Source: Klebsiella indica
GTDB lineage: Bacteria; Pseudomonadota; Gammaproteobacteria; Enterobacterales; Enterobacteriaceae
NCBI RefSeq assembly: GCF_005860775.1
Contig: NZ_VCHQ01000016.1
Span: 124,001-188,000, forward strand
Length of the DNA stretch: 64,000 nt
Direction: 5' to 3'
Part shown: piece after piece, positions 44,850 to 55,605 of the stretch
Numbering within the stretch: position 1 is the stretch's first letter
Layout of the letters: every line of letters starts with the position of its first letter
The notes under the pieces: generated by a model
Seen by the model: only the letters and a program-made list of their open reading frames with translations
The model's database searches: none
What the model was told of the DNA's origin: nothing
Program-made: the position numbers and the translations under genes

Positions 44850-46324
44850 GTTTATGGATTAACGGTCAATGGCAACGCGGTCACGGCCCGGTGCGCAGTA
44901 AAAGTAACCCGGTGAGCCAGGCATTACTTTGGCAGGGTAATGACGCCGATGCTGAGCAGGTTGCGCTGGCGGTCAGCGCCGCACGTCAGGCGTTTCCTGC
45001 GTGGGCGCGCCAGCCATTTGTCGCCCGTAAGGCTATCGCGGAAAAGTTTGCCGCGCTGCTGGAGGCGAACAAAACGCAATTGACGGCGATTATCGCTCAG
45101 GAAACGGCTAAGCCGCGCTGGGAGGCGGAAACGGAAATTACCGCGATGATTAACAAAATCGCGATTTCGGTGAATGCTTATCATCGCCGCACGGGGGAAG
45201 CGCAGACCGCAATGGCAGAGGGGGCGGCGACGCTGCGCCATCGGCCGCACGGCGTGCTGGCGGTATTCGGCCCCTATAATTTCCCCGGACATCTGCCTAA
45301 CGGGCATATCGTACCGGCGCTGCTGGCGGGGAATACCGTGGTGTTTAAACCCAGCGAACTGACCCCGCAGAGCGGCGAGGCGGTGGTGAAACTATGGACT
45401 GAAGCGGGTTTGCCGCCAGGTGTGCTTAATTTGCTCCAGGGAGGGCGGGAAACGGGCGAAGCCCTGAGCAGCCAGGCGGATATCGACGGGCTACTGTTTA
45501 CCGGTAGTTCCGCCACCGGCTTTCAACTGCACCGGCAACTGGCCGGACAGCCGGAAAAAATTCTCGCCCTTGAGATGGGCGGCAATAATCCGTTGATTGT
45601 TGATGAGCCGCAGGACATTGATGCCGCTGTGTATCTGACGATTCAGTCGGCGTTTATTACCGCCGGGCAGCGCTGCACCTGTGCGCGCCGGCTGCTGGTG
45701 AAACGCGGTGAAGCGGGGGACGCCTTTTTACAGCGGCTGGTGACAGTGTCACAAAAAATAATCCCCGGCACGTGGGATGCGGAACCTCAGCCTTTTATGG
45801 GGGGATTAATTTCGCCGCAGGCGGCGCAAAAGGTGCATCAGGCGTGGCTGGATCATGTGGCAAACGGCGGCAGGACGCTGCTGGAACCGCGTCTGTTGCA
45901 GGCCGGAACCTCGCTACTGACGCCGGGTATTATCGAGATGAGCGAGGCGACGCTGACGGCGGATGAAGAGGTTTTCGGTCCACTGCTCTGCGTCTGGCGC
46001 TATGACTCATTCGATGACGCTATTGCCCTGGCCAACGACACCCGATTCGGGCTTTCCTGCGGGCTGATCTCTGCCGAGCGCGCCAGATTTGACCGTCTGC
46101 TGCTGGAGGCGCGGGCCGGTATCGTTAACTGGAATAAACCGCTGACCGGCGCCGCCAGCACCGCGCCGTTTGGCGGCACCGGGGCGTCTGGTAACCATCG
46201 TCCGGGAGCGTGGTATGCCGCCGATTATTGCGCCTGGCCGATGGCCAGCCTGGAGTCGCCAACGCTGTCGTTACCGACAACGCTGAGTCCGGGGCTGGAT
46301 TTCCGGCAGGAGGTATCGCGATGA
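44846..46324 (+). CDS. astD: Succinylglutamate semialdehyde dehydrogenase AstD
   Basis: A 492-residue NAD-dependent aldehyde dehydrogenase that oxidises succinylglutamate semialdehyde to succinylglutamate. Catalytic Cys lies in [10 protein letters not shown], the general-base Glu in LEMGGNNPL, and cofactor contacts in [13 protein letters not shown] and FTGSSATG. Length matches E. coli AstD. It overlaps astB by four bases (ATGA). Confidence 0.97.
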
Positions 46325-47646
46325 AAGCCTGGGAAGTGAATTTTGACGGGCTGCCGGGCCCGACTCACCACTATGCGGGATTATCCTTTGGCAACGAAGC
46401 TTCGACTAAGCATCGCTATCGGATGTCGAATCCCCAACTGGCGGCAAAGCAGGGGCTGAAGAAGATGAAAGCCCTGGCGGATGCGGGCTATCCGCAGGCG
46501 CTGATCCCACCGCAGGAGCGGCCAAATATCCCGTTATTACGCCAGATTGGCTTTCGCGGCAGCGATGCGCAGGTGCTGGAAAAAGCGGCGCGTCAGGCGC
46601 CGGATCTGCTTTCGGCGGCGAGCTCAGCATCATCAATGTGGGTGGCAAACGCCGCTACGGTTTCGCCCTCTGCCGATACGCTGGATGGCCGGGTGCATCT
46701 GACCGTCGCCAGTCTGCATGATAAATTCCATCGCGCCAGCGAAGCGCCGACCACGGAAGCGCTGCTGCGGGCGATTTTTCCCGATGAGCAGCAGTTCGCC
46801 GTACACGGGGCGTTGCCTCAGGTGGCGCTGTTCGGCGATGAAGGGGCGGCAAATCATAACCGTCTCGGCGGCGAGTATGGTGCGCCGGGCGTGCAGCTAT
46901 TTGTTTATGGTCGCCAGCAGGGAGGCGAGGACAACCCGCGGCGTTATCCGGCGCGGCAAACGCTGGAAGCCAGCCAGGCTGTCGCCCGTCTGAACCAGGT
47001 TAATCCCCGGCAACTGATTTTCGCCCGACAAAACCCGGCGGTGATCGATAAAGGCGTCTTTCATAACGACGTGATCGCGGTAAGCAATCAGCAGGTGTTG
47101 TTCTGCCATGAACAGGCGTTTGTTGACCAACCGCAACTTCTGCAACAGCTGGCCCGGCAGGTTGACGGATTTACGCCGATCGTCGTGCCCGCAAGCCAGG
47201 TCTCCGTTGAAGACGCGGTGGCGACCTATCTGTTTAACAGCCAGTTGTTAAGTAAGCCGCAGGGCGGGATGCGGCTTATTCTGCCGCTGGAGGCACAAGA
47301 GCACCCCGGCGTCTGGCGTTATCTGAATCGGCTGGTTGATGGCGATAATCCAGTTGATGAGTTACAGGTGTTCGATCTGCGTGAAAGCATGGCTAACGGC
47401 GGCGGACCAGCGTGTTTGCGCTTGCGGGTCGTCTTGAATGAAAGGGAGCTACGGGCGGTGAATCCGGCGGTTATGATCAACGATGCGCTGTTAGCGACGC
47501 TTAATGCCTGGGTGGAACGCTATTATCGCGATCGCCTGACTCAGGCCGATCTGGCCGATCCCCAACTGCTGAGCGAAGGATGCGAAGCGCTCGACCGCTT
47601 AACGCAAATTTTGCGTCTGGGGTCAGTCTATCCGTTCCAGCAATAA
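46321..47646 (+). CDS. astB: N-succinylarginine dihydrolase AstB
   Basis: A 441-residue enzyme (E. coli 447) that hydrolyses N2-succinylarginine to succinylornithine, ammonia and CO2. It belongs to the amidinotransferase-like fold. Conserved segments: [29 protein letters not shown] with the catalytic His, and [12 protein letters not shown] with the catalytic Cys. ATG 46321 overlaps the astD stop, and GGAGG lies just upstream; the frame extends further into astD but that part is not family-like. Slightly shorter at the C-terminus than E. coli. Confidence 0.96.
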   Translation: MKAWEVNFDGLPGPTHHYAGLSFGNEASTKHRYRMSNPQLAAKQGLKKMKALADAGYPQALIPPQERPNIPLLRQIGFRGSDAQVLEKAARQAPDLLSAASSASSMWVANAATVSPSADTLDGRVHLTVASLHDKFHRASEAPTTEALLRAIFPDEQQFAVHGALPQVALFGDEGAANHNRLGGEYGAPGVQLFVYGRQQGGEDNPRRYPARQTLEASQAVARLNQVNPRQLIFARQNPAVIDKGVFHNDVIAVSNQQVLFCHEQAFVDQPQLLQQLARQVDGFTPIVVPASQVSVEDAVATYLFNSQLLSKPQGGMRLILPLEAQEHPGVWRYLNRLVDGDNPVDELQVFDLRESMANGGGPACLRLRVVLNERELRAVNPAVMINDALLATLNAWVERYYRDRLTQADLADPQLLSEGCEALDRLTQILRLGSVYPFQQ

Positions 47647-47655
47647 GGAGGCGTT

Positions 47656-48618
47656 GTGGAAGATTTTCTGGCATTAACTCTGTCGGGGCGTCTGCCTCAC
47701 CATTTTCATGGTCAAACCGCGCGCTTTCGCTGGCAGTGGATTGACTGGGGTATTTTACAGCTCATCCCCCATGAACCGTGTGAAGGTTCGCTGGTTTTGT
47801 CATCCGGGCTTCATGGTAATGAAACCGCACCGGTTGAAATCACTGATTTACTGCTGCGCCAGCTGTGCGGCGGGGAGTCGCCGCTGCGCTGGCGGCTGTT
47901 GGTGGTGCTGGGTAATCCGCCTGCGCTGAGAGCCAACCAGCGCTATATGCATAGCGATATCAACCGCATGTTCGGCGAGCGCTGGCGGTCATTTAGCCCC
48001 AGCGATGAAACCGCCCGTGCCCGGCAACTGGAGCATGTGCTGACCCGCTTTTATCAGGCAGGTTCCGGTGAACGCTGGCACCTTGATTTACATACTGCGA
48101 TTCGCGGTTCTCTGCATACCCGCTTTGGCGTCCTTCCGGCGCGGGAAAAACCATGGGATGAGTTTTTTTTGCGCTGGCTGGGGGGCGCGGGGCTGGAAGC
48201 GCTGGTATTTCATCAGCGACCGGGGGGAACGTTTACGCATTTCAGCAGTGAACGTTTCGGCGCGTACTCCTGTACCCTGGAACTGGGAAAGGCGCTACCG
48301 TTTGGCGACAACGAACTGAGTCAGTTTAGCGCCACGCAGCATGCGCTACTACGTCTGCTGGCTGGCGATAGGGGGGCGGGAGAGGGGAATATGCCACTGC
48401 GCTACCGGGTGGTGCAGCAGATCACCCGCAGCAGCGACAAGTTTCAGTTATATATGTCGGCGCAAACCCTGAATTTCACGCCATTCAGAGCAGGGACGTT
48501 GCTTGCTGAAGATGGCGATACTCGTTACGTGGCGGCAAAAGCGCAGGAGTATGTACTGTTTCCCAACCCCGGCGTCGCCTGCGGACAGCGCGCCGGGCTG
48601 ATGCTGGAACGCTGCTGA
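47656..48618 (+). CDS. astE: Succinylglutamate desuccinylase AstE
   Basis: A 320-residue zinc hydrolase of the AstE/AspA family that releases glutamate and succinate, the last step of the pathway. Metal ligands are in GLHGNETAP and [11 protein letters not shown]; substrate contacts in [21 protein letters not shown]. Starts at GTG 47656 behind TAAGGAGG. Last gene of astCADBE. Confidence 0.96.
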   Translation: MEDFLALTLSGRLPHHFHGQTARFRWQWIDWGILQLIPHEPCEGSLVLSSGLHGNETAPVEITDLLLRQLCGGESPLRWRLLVVLGNPPALRANQRYMHSDINRMFGERWRSFSPSDETARARQLEHVLTRFYQAGSGERWHLDLHTAIRGSLHTRFGVLPAREKPWDEFFLRWLGGAGLEALVFHQRPGGTFTHFSSERFGAYSCTLELGKALPFGDNELSQFSATQHALLRLLAGDRGAGEGNMPLRYRVVQQITRSSDKFQLYMSAQTLNFTPFRAGTLLAEDGDTRYVAAKAQEYVLFPNPGVACGQRAGLMLERC

Positions 48619-48970
48619 ATATGCTGTCGTCCGGGCGGGCGACAGAATTTATTTTGTGGTTTGTTTTTATCCCGTAATGTTATTTTTTGTTCTTCTGTTG
48701 ATTGATTACAGATTATTCCTGGTTTAATTCTTTTTTTTCAATCCCTGCTGTTTTATAATTCACTTGATTTATATATAAAACAGTCTGTTAGTTATTTTTT
48801 CTTGCGTTTATCTCCTTGTTTTCCATATTTCCTCCACAATTGATGAGAAAATGTTTTTTACACTTTCATTGTTTTACGCTTGTTCTGACTAATTGACGAT
48901 AAATACCGTAAAGTTTATCTCGTCAACACGGCAACGCGCCGTAAGAATAACGCAAAGTAAGGATTTAACG
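48619..48970. other. AT-rich gap before spy
   Basis: About 350 strongly AT-rich bases. It holds the spy promoter region and a possible BaeR box (48827-48844). No convincing astE terminator and no small gene seen. Confidence 0.5.
48827..48844 (+). promoter_or_regulatory. Candidate BaeR box for spy
   Basis: ATTTCCTCCACAATTGAT resembles the BaeR consensus TTTTTCTCCATnATTGGC at about 13 of 17 positions by eye. It lies about 130 bases upstream of spy, which in E. coli is induced by BaeSR and CpxAR. Confidence 0.4.
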
Positions 48971-49453
48971 ATGAAGAAGATTACTGCACTGTTTGTTGCC
49001 TCTACTCTGGCGCTGGGCGCGGCTAACCTGGCGCATGCGGCAGATGCCTCCGCCGCACCAGCCGACGGCAAGCCGATGCTGCATCATAAACGCGGACCTG
49101 GCGCCCCACACGAAATGATGTTTAAAGGTCTGAACCTGACCGATGCGCAGAAAGCGCAAATCCGCGATATTATGAAGAGCCAGCGTGAGCAGATGAAGCG
49201 TCCTTTGCTGGATGAACGCCGCGCAATGCACGATCTCATCGCCAGCGATACCTTCGACAAGGCAAAGGCGGAAGCGCAGATTGAGAAGATGGAAGCCCAG
49301 CACAAAGAGATGGCGCTGGCCCGTCTGGAAACCCAGAACAAGATTTACAACATTCTGACGCCGGAACAGAAAAAACAGTTCAATGCCAATTTTGAGAAGC
49401 ATCTGACAGAACGTAAAGCGCCGGAAGGTAAGATGCCTGCACCCGCTGAATAA
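48971..49453 (+). CDS. spy: Periplasmic chaperone Spy
   Basis: A 160-residue ATP-independent periplasmic chaperone (E. coli 161) induced by envelope stress. The signal peptide is cleaved after AHA (residue 23). The mature cradle-shaped dimer is predicted to be all-helical, with the two LTxxQ motifs (NLTDAQKAQI and ILTPEQKKQF). ATG 48971 starts the signal peptide and follows AAGGATTTAACG. Monocistronic with a strong terminator. Confidence 0.96.
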   Translation: MKKITALFVASTLALGAANLAHAADASAAPADGKPMLHHKRGPGAPHEMMFKGLNLTDAQKAQIRDIMKSQREQMKRPLLDERRAMHDLIASDTFDKAKAEAQIEKMEAQHKEMALARLETQNKIYNILTPEQKKQFNANFEKHLTERKAPEGKMPAPAE

Positions 49454-49472
49454 TTCAGCGCGCTGATTTAAG

Positions 49473-49530
49473 ACCGCCGGTCTTGCCCAATTATGCCAAC
49501 AGGCGTTGGGCAGGATCGGCGGTTTTTCTT
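49473..49530 (+). terminator. spy terminator
   Basis: Long stem: CCGCCG ... TTGCCCAA pairing with TTGGGCA ... CGGCGG, followed by TTTTTCTTT. Confidence 0.8.
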
Positions 49531-49647
49531 TATCTGAGAACGGGGCCTGAACTGAGGGCGCTTCGCTTGCCCGGCAGAGTTTAACAGCCACGCCGGGACG
49601 TTTAGCCTTCACGACGCGAAAGGAGACGACTAACAATCCGCTATTTC

Positions 49648-50508
49648 TCACAGCGAATGGAGCGGATACTGGCCGCTTAACAGCGGCTTACACAGTATTT
49701 TATAACCGTCATGATCAAATTTTGCCGACAGGCGCGTCAGCGCCGGCGCGTGCGAAAGAGAATCTACGGCGCCCAGCCACAGCCAGTTATGAATGACGTG
49801 GTATTGGGTCATATCGTCACTCTTCTCTTCCAGCGCGATCGCTCCGGCCCACGGCCAGCATACCAGCCGCATCTTTTCCATATTTGCCAGCAGCCGCTGA
49901 TGATGATCCTCGGGACGCTCTTTACCGCAACAGGCGCCGGCACAGCGGCCCAGCGCCGAGCGAAAACAGGCGCGACCGCGGCTTAGCGGCTCCAGCCCCA
50001 TTAACCCATAGCAAAGGCGATGCTCGTCAGCGATTTTTTGCAATGCCTGCAGCGCCGCGCGTCGGTTGGCAAAGAGACCATAGAGATTACTTTCATGCGA
50101 GAAATCAAGCTCGCGGGCATAAACGACCTGCGGGCGTGCGTCAGTAAGGCGTAATGCGCACAATTGTCTGTTTTGCCGTAAACGTTTATTGAAAAGCGGC
50201 TGCTGCGTTTTAATCAACTGCGCTTCTAATAATAGCGCGCCGAGTTCACCCGCTGTACGTTGCCAGGTAATTCGCCGGGCCTGGCGCAGCATCGCCGCTT
50301 CGTCGGGGGTTCGCAGGTGCGACAGTACCCGGCTACGGATATTGACGCTTTTGCCGATATAGAGAGGCAGGCTATTGCTTTCGCCGTGGAACAGATAAAC
50401 GCCGGGCTGCTTTGGCAATGCGTCGAGCCACGGACGCAGGTGTTCAGGGTATGTATAAATTGCCGCCGCTTCAAACTCAAGACGCGGCGCGGATTGCCTT
50501 CTTGCCAC
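49648..50508 (-). CDS. cho: Excinuclease Cho (UvrC homologue)
   Basis: A 286-residue endonuclease (E. coli 295) that makes the 3' incision in nucleotide excision repair when UvrC cannot. The N-terminal GIY-YIG domain reads GVYLFHG ... LYIGKSVNIRSRVLSHL. The Cys-rich segment RACFRSALGRCAGACCGKE is also typical. It starts at GTG 50508 behind CAGGAG. A perfect LexA box lies 15 bases upstream, so the gene is SOS-induced, as in E. coli. The C-terminus is slightly shorter than in E. coli. Confidence 0.95.
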   Translation of the reverse strand: MARRQSAPRLEFEAAAIYTYPEHLRPWLDALPKQPGVYLFHGESNSLPLYIGKSVNIRSRVLSHLRTPDEAAMLRQARRITWQRTAGELGALLLEAQLIKTQQPLFNKRLRQNRQLCALRLTDARPQVVYARELDFSHESNLYGLFANRRAALQALQKIADEHRLCYGLMGLEPLSRGRACFRSALGRCAGACCGKERPEDHHQRLLANMEKMRLVCWPWAGAIALEEKSDDMTQYHVIHNWLWLGAVDSLSHAPALTRLSAKFDHDGYKILCKPLLSGQYPLHSL

Positions 50509-50522
50509 TCTTACTCCTGATG

Positions 50523-50538
50523 CTGTTTATCTGTACAG
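50523..50538 (-). promoter_or_regulatory. LexA box of cho
   Basis: CTGTTTATCTGTACAG: CTGT-N8-ACAG is a perfect SOS box, flanked by AT-rich bases, 15 bases from the cho start. Confidence 0.9.
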
Positions 50539-50573
50539 TATAGCAGGCGAGTAAAGAGGCGGGAAGTTCAAAA

Positions 50574-50600
50574 CTCACCCCGATCAAAATCGGGGTGAAA
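50574..50600 (-). terminator. nadE terminator hairpin
   Basis: TCACCCCGAT CAAA ATCGGGGTGA: a perfect 10-bp stem just after the nadE stop on the minus strand; the T-run is weak. Confidence 0.6.
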
Positions 50601-50610
50601 AGAGCGGGAA

Positions 50611-51438
50611 TTATTTTTTCCAGAAATCGTCGAAAACGGTAATCGGCGGCCGACGTTTATGTTCGGTTTTCAGATACCAGCTTTCGATGGTCTTAGCGAT
50701 TTTTTCATCCAGCGTTTTGCCTTCCAGATAGTCGTCAATATTTTCATAGGTTACCCCCAGCGCGACTTCGTCCGGCAGGGAGGGGCGGTCATCTTCAAGA
50801 TCGGCGGTCGGCAATTTTTTATACAGATGCTCCGGGCAACCGAAATGAGCCAGCAGCTGTTTGCCCTGACGTTTGTTGAGGCGGAAGATGGGGTTAATAT
50901 CCGTACCGCCATCGCCGTATTTGGTGAAGAATCCGGTCACCGCTTCCGCTGCGTGGTCAGTTCCCACGACGACGCCCTGGGTCATGCCGGCAATGCTGTA
51001 TTGCGCCTTCATGCGTTCGCGGGCTTTCTCGTTGCCGCGAACAAAGTCGCTAAGCTCGATTCCCGCCTCGCGCAGCGCCTGTTCGCTGGCGAGCACGGCC
51101 CCTTTAATATTGACCGTTAAAACGCGATCCGGCTGAATAAACGCGATGGCATCCTGGCAGTCCTGCTCATCCGCCTGTACGCCGTATGGCAGACGAACGG
51201 CGATAAACTGCAGGCTGCTGTCGCCGCTTTCCGCGCGCAGTTCGCTGATGGCCTGTTGACACAATTTACCGGTTAGCGTTGAGTCCTGGCCGCCGCTGAG
51301 GCCGAGCACCAGTGATTTAATAAAAGGATACCGCTGTAGATAAGATTTGAGAAAGTCTACGCTGCGGCGTATCTCGCTTTCGACATCGATCTGGGGTTTT
51401 ACGCCCAGCGCCTGAATAATCTCTTGTTGTAGCGTCAT
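50611..51438 (-). CDS. nadE: Ammonia-dependent NAD synthetase
   Basis: A 275-residue enzyme (same length as in E. coli) that amidates nicotinate adenine dinucleotide to NAD using ammonia. PP-loop motif [13 protein letters not shown] (about residues 46-58) and [13 protein letters not shown] are intact. There is no glutaminase domain. ATG 51438 gives [12 protein letters not shown] behind GGGAGGG. The first in-frame ATG at 51477 would add 13 residues unlike the family. Confidence 0.97.
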   Translation of the reverse strand: MTLQQEIIQALGVKPQIDVESEIRRSVDFLKSYLQRYPFIKSLVLGLSGGQDSTLTGKLCQQAISELRAESGDSSLQFIAVRLPYGVQADEQDCQDAIAFIQPDRVLTVNIKGAVLASEQALREAGIELSDFVRGNEKARERMKAQYSIAGMTQGVVVGTDHAAEAVTGFFTKYGDGGTDINPIFRLNKRQGKQLLAHFGCPEHLYKKLPTADLEDDRPSLPDEVALGVTYENIDDYLEGKTLDEKIAKTIESWYLKTEHKRRPPITVFDDFWKK

Positions 51439-51667
51439 CGCGCCCTCCCGGAAGTGAATCAGTTTGGCAATCAGCAAAGGTTTAAGCTACCTCTTTGACG
51501 GTAAAACAACAAGGATCACCGTTTTGAGTGGTGTAAAAGCAGGCGATCTCAATGGCATAGATTATTTTATTGGAAAGCTCTTAATTTTTGCTCATTTCTA
51601 CCTTCGGCTTGAAAAATAACGACATTTATTCCAGGCTTATTAACACGCCAAAAAAAGAGGATGGAAT

Positions 51668-52006
51668 ATGAACAAGCATTTCGCAGGATTTCTCGGCGCA
51701 GCAGCAGTATTAACCATGCTGGCAGGGTGTACGGCCTATGACCGCACCAAAGATCAGTTCACGCAGCCGGTCGTTAAAGATGTTAAAAAGGGGATGACCC
51801 GCGCGCAGGTGATGCAGATCGCCGGTAAACCTTCATCAGAAGTCACCATGATTCATGCGCGTGGGACCTGCCAGACCTACATTCTGGGTCAACGTGATGG
51901 TAAAATTGAAACCTACTTTGTTGCCCTGGATGATACCGGCCATGTAATGAATTCCGGCTACCAGACCTGTGCTGAGTATGATACTGACCCAGCCACCAGC
52001 AAGTAA
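51668..52006 (+). CDS. osmE: Osmotically inducible lipoprotein OsmE
   Basis: A 112-residue lipoprotein of the SmpA/OmlA (BamE-like) fold, the same length as E. coli OsmE. Signal peptide with lipobox LAGC (Cys21). The fold core is [21 protein letters not shown]. In E. coli it is RpoS-dependent and osmotically induced. AAAGAGGATGGAAT precedes the ATG. Divergent from nadE. Confidence 0.95.
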   Translation: MNKHFAGFLGAAAVLTMLAGCTAYDRTKDQFTQPVVKDVKKGMTRAQVMQIAGKPSSEVTMIHARGTCQTYILGQRDGKIETYFVALDDTGHVMNSGYQTCAEYDTDPATSK

Positions 52007-52031
52007 GATCTCGCCATACTGCTGATTTCCC

Positions 52032-52060
52032 CTAAGCCTGGCCTTTGTCCAGGCTTTTTT
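52032..52060 (+). terminator. osmE terminator
   Basis: AAGCCTGG with CCAGGCTT around a 7-base loop, followed by TTTT. Confidence 0.85.
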
Positions 52061-52289
52061 CATGCATGATGTTGCTTATTTAATTGCGCGAATTATTTGA
52101 GGGAAATGTGAAGGTAGTCATAACGTAAGGTCAATGAGAGACAATTCTGTTCAAGGAGGAATTATCCGCGCGAAGAACGATACTATATACTCACTGCATC
52201 AACAATATTAATTCGCAGCAATATTTCTTACCGCCTCTCCGGCATAAAAATGCTGAAGAGAGCAGGTCACAGCAATTGAGGAAGCGTTG

Positions 52290-52610
52290 ATGGAAAAGAA
52301 ACATATCTACCTGTTCTGTTCAGCCGGTATGTCTACGTCACTACTGGTATCTAAAATGCGAGCGCAGGCCGAGAAATATGCGGTGCCGGTTATTATCGAA
52401 GCATTTCCGGAAACCTTAGCCGGTGAAAAGGGACCCGAGGCCGATGTTGTTCTGTTAGGCCCGCAGATCGCCTATATGCTGCCGGATATCCAGCGTTTAC
52501 TGCCAAATAAACCTGTGGCTGTTATTGATTCTATTTTATACGGTAAAGTCGATGGTTTAGGCGTTTTGAAAGAAGCCGTTGCGGCCATTAAAAAAGCGGC
52601 TGCGCAATAA
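52290..52610 (+). CDS. chbB: Chitobiose PTS EIIB, ChbB
   Basis: A 106-residue phosphotransferase EIIB component for N,N'-diacetylchitobiose. The phosphorylated Cys is in the N-terminal [13 protein letters not shown]. Same length as E. coli ChbB. ATG 52290 with GAGGAAG upstream. First gene of chbBCARFG. Confidence 0.96.
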   Translation: MEKKHIYLFCSAGMSTSLLVSKMRAQAEKYAVPVIIEAFPETLAGEKGPEADVVLLGPQIAYMLPDIQRLLPNKPVAVIDSILYGKVDGLGVLKEAVAAIKKAAAQ

Positions 52611-52703
52611 TTTTATTTTAAAACTCGATTTTTCCGGGTAATGCTGATAACCACACAAGGGAGGACAAATATACTGTTATCCGGAATGAAGAGAGTTTAT
52701 TTT

Positions 52704-52715
52704 CCCGTCAAAGAG
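52704..52715 (+). promoter_or_regulatory. ChiX sRNA pairing site in chbB-chbC spacer
   Basis: CCCGTCAAAGAG in the 161-base chbB-chbC spacer is exactly complementary to CTCTTTGACGGG of the E. coli small RNA ChiX (sequence from memory). In E. coli and Salmonella this site traps ChiX when the chb operon is induced and so relieves repression of the chitoporin gene. Confidence 0.8.
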
Positions 52716-52771
52716 TAATTTTATCGGCCATCGCCGCAATAAATATATTGCGGCCTTAAAGGGTATTTATT

Positions 52772-54130
52772 ATGAGTAAAGTGATTGATTCGCTTGAAAA
52801 GGTACTCCTTCCGTTTGCTGTTAAAATAGGAAGGCAGCCACACGTCAATGCAATTAAAAATGGTTTTATTAAGTTAATGCCATTGACGCTGGCCGGGGCC
52901 ATGTTTGTTTTAATTAATAACGTATTTCTGAGTTTTGGTGAAGGTTCTTTCTTTTATTCAATGGGCATTCGTCTGGATGCTTCCACCATTGAAACGCTAA
53001 ACGGTTTTAAAGCAATCGGTGGTAACGTTTATAACGGCACGCTCGGCATTATGTCGCTGATGGCGCCTTTCTTTATTGGTTCTGCGTTGGCGGAAGAGCG
53101 CAAAGTCGACCCGATGGCGGCAGGATTATTGGCTATCGCGGCATTTATGACCGTGACCCCTTATAGCGTTGGCGAGGCTTACGCTGTCGGCGCGAACTGG
53201 TTAGGCGGCGCCAATATCATTTCAGGTATTGTTATCGGCCTGGTGGTGGCGGAGATGTTCACTTTTATTGTTCATCGTAATTGGGTGATCACCCTGCCGT
53301 CCAGCGTACCGGCTTCGGTTTCCCGATCATTTTCCGCAGTCATTCCGGCGTTTATTATTCTGTCTATTATGGGAATTATCTCCTGGGCGCTGACGCACTG
53401 GGGCACTAACTTCCATCAGATAATTATGGATACCATCTCCACGCCGCTGGCCGCAATGGGCGCAGTTGTCGGCTGGGCGTACGTGATTTTCACCTCCCTG
53501 CTGTGGTTCTTTGGCGTACATGGTTCGCTGGCGCTGTCGGCACTGGACAGCGGAATTATGACGCCATGGGCGCTGGAAAACATCGCAATCTACCAGCAGT
53601 ATGGTTCGGTTGACGCGGCGCTGGCTGCGGGTAAAACCTTCCATATGTGGGCCAAACCGATGCTGGACTCCTATATTTTCCTCGGCGGTACCGGCGCGAC
53701 GCTGGGCCTGATTATCGCCATCTTTATCGCTTCACGGCGTGAGGATCATCGTCAGGTTGCGAAGCTGGCGCTGCCGTCGGGTATCTTCCAGATTAACGAA
53801 CCTATTCTGTTTGGTCTGCCGATTATTATGAACCCGGTGATGTTCATTCCATTCATTCTGATTCAGCCCCTGCTGGCGGCTATCACCATGACGGCTTATA
53901 CCCTGGGCGTTATCCCGCCGATTACCAACATCGCGCCGTGGACCATGCCAACCGGTTTGGGCGCGTTCTTTAACACGAACGGCAGCGTCGCCGCTCTGCT
54001 GCTGGCCCTGTTTAACCTTGCCATATCAACCCTGGTCTACCTGCCGTTTGTGGTGATTTCCAACAAAGCGCAGGGCGTGATTGAGCAGGAAGAGAGCGAA
54101 GAAGATATCGCTAACGCACTGAAATTCTGA
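52772..54130 (+). CDS. chbC: Chitobiose PTS EIIC, ChbC
   Basis: A 452-residue inner membrane permease subunit of the lactose/cellobiose PTS family, the same length as E. coli ChbC. About ten hydrophobic segments; the substrate-site motif [15 protein letters not shown] is present. It imports and phosphorylates chitobiose together with ChbB and ChbA. Confidence 0.97.
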   Translation: MSKVIDSLEKVLLPFAVKIGRQPHVNAIKNGFIKLMPLTLAGAMFVLINNVFLSFGEGSFFYSMGIRLDASTIETLNGFKAIGGNVYNGTLGIMSLMAPFFIGSALAEERKVDPMAAGLLAIAAFMTVTPYSVGEAYAVGANWLGGANIISGIVIGLVVAEMFTFIVHRNWVITLPSSVPASVSRSFSAVIPAFIILSIMGIISWALTHWGTNFHQIIMDTISTPLAAMGAVVGWAYVIFTSLLWFFGVHGSLALSALDSGIMTPWALENIAIYQQYGSVDAALAAGKTFHMWAKPMLDSYIFLGGTGATLGLIIAIFIASRREDHRQVAKLALPSGIFQINEPILFGLPIIMNPVMFIPFILIQPLLAAITMTAYTLGVIPPITNIAPWTMPTGLGAFFNTNGSVAALLLALFNLAISTLVYLPFVVISNKAQGVIEQEESEEDIANALKF

Positions 54131-54182
54131 CATTACACGGTACGGGAAATCCCCGTACCGTCTGAGAAATGAGGGAGTCATT

Positions 54183-54530
54183 ATGTTTGATCTGGATAAC
54201 ATTGCAGAGGAAGAGCGCCCGGCCAACGACCTCGAAGAGGTGGTGATGGGATTGATCATTAACTCCGGGCAGGCGCGTAGCCTGGCTTATGCCGCGCTGA
54301 AGGAAGCAAAGCAGGGGAAGTTCGCGTCGGCCAAAGCGATGATGGAGCAGTCGCGAATGGCGTTGAGCGAAGCGCACCTTGTGCAGACACAATTAATCGA
54401 GAGTGATGAAGGTGAAGGCAAAATGAAAGTGAGTCTGGTGCTGGTTCATGCGCAAGATCATCTGATGACTTCCATGCTGGCTCGCGAGCTGGTCGCTGAA
54501 TTGATTGAGCTGCATGAGAAGGTACAATAG
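54183..54530 (+). CDS. chbA: Chitobiose PTS EIIA, ChbA
   Basis: A 115-residue, all-helical EIIA of the lactose family (E. coli 116). The phosphorylated His is in LVLVHAQDHLMTSMLARE. 52 bases after chbC and 12 bases before chbR, in the same transcript. Confidence 0.96.
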   Translation: MFDLDNIAEEERPANDLEEVVMGLIINSGQARSLAYAALKEAKQGKFASAKAMMEQSRMALSEAHLVQTQLIESDEGEGKMKVSLVLVHAQDHLMTSMLARELVAELIELHEKVQ

Positions 54531-54542
54531 GTCATCGACACG

Positions 54543-55382
54543 ATGAGGCAGCCAAAAATGATGACCACAGAAATCAGTACCGCCCGGGAGCAACAACTCT
54601 TTAACGGCAAAAATTTTCACGTGGTCATCTATAACAAGACGGAGAGCGTCAGCGGGCTTCACCAGCATGATTATTATGAATATACCATTGTGTTGACCGG
54701 GCGCTATTATCAGGTCATTAATGGTAAGCGGGTGCTGCTGGAGCGCGGGGATTTTGTCTTTATTCCAATGGGGTCGCATCACCAGAGTTTTTATGAATTT
54801 GGTGCGACGCGCATTCTCAACGTAGGCATCAGTAAACGTTTCTTTGAGAAACACTACCTGCCTTTACTGCCGTTTGGTCTGGTTGCCTCCCAGGTCTATA
54901 CCGTTAAAAGTTCGTTTCTTAGTTATATTGAGTCGGTTATTGCATCACTGAATTTTCGCGAAACCGAGTTTGATGAATTTATTGAACTGGTATCGTTTTA
55001 TACTCTCAATCGTTTACGGCATTATCGCGAGGAGCCAGAGGAGGATTTTATTCCACAATGGTTGAAAAATACCGTTGAAGGTATGCACGATAAAGTTATG
55101 TTTGCTGAATGTGCGCTGGAAAATATGGTGAAGTCCTCCGGGAAAACGCAGGAATATTTAACCCGGGCAACTCAGCGTTATTATGCGAAAACGCCAATGC
55201 AGATAATTAACGATATCCGTATCAACTTTGCCAAGAAACAGTTAGAGATAACGAATTACTCAGTGACCGATATTGCCTATGAGTCGGGGTACAGCAGTCC
55301 CAGTCTGTTTATTAAAACGTTTAAGAAACTGACTTCATTTACCCCCAGTAGCTATCGGAAGCATCTTACAAGTATTAATTAA
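54543..55382 (+). CDS. chbR: Regulator ChbR
   Basis: A 279-residue AraC-family regulator (E. coli 280) that activates chb with CRP when chitobiose-6-phosphate derivatives are present and represses otherwise. N-terminal cupin with [15 protein letters not shown]-terminal DNA-binding domain with [29 protein letters not shown]. Encoded inside its own target operon. Confidence 0.95.
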   Translation: MRQPKMMTTEISTAREQQLFNGKNFHVVIYNKTESVSGLHQHDYYEYTIVLTGRYYQVINGKRVLLERGDFVFIPMGSHHQSFYEFGATRILNVGISKRFFEKHYLPLLPFGLVASQVYTVKSSFLSYIESVIASLNFRETEFDEFIELVSFYTLNRLRHYREEPEEDFIPQWLKNTVEGMHDKVMFAECALENMVKSSGKTQEYLTRATQRYYAKTPMQIINDIRINFAKKQLEITNYSVTDIAYESGYSSPSLFIKTFKKLTSFTPSSYRKHLTSIN

Positions 55383-55605
55383 CCAGGCGCGAAATATTCG
55401 CGTAAGCAAAATATCCAGCTTAACTATCCGCATTTACGCGGGGAGTGGGTAACGTATAGTCAAAATCATTCGGGGTGCAGGACAAAACGGTTAACCGTCC
55501 TGAACGTTGCTGGCGGCTGCCCGTCAGGGAGCGTCATTCGCGGCCGACACATCTGCATTTTGAAATATGGCGGCTATATATGCGTAGTCCACAAGGGAGA
55601 AAAAT

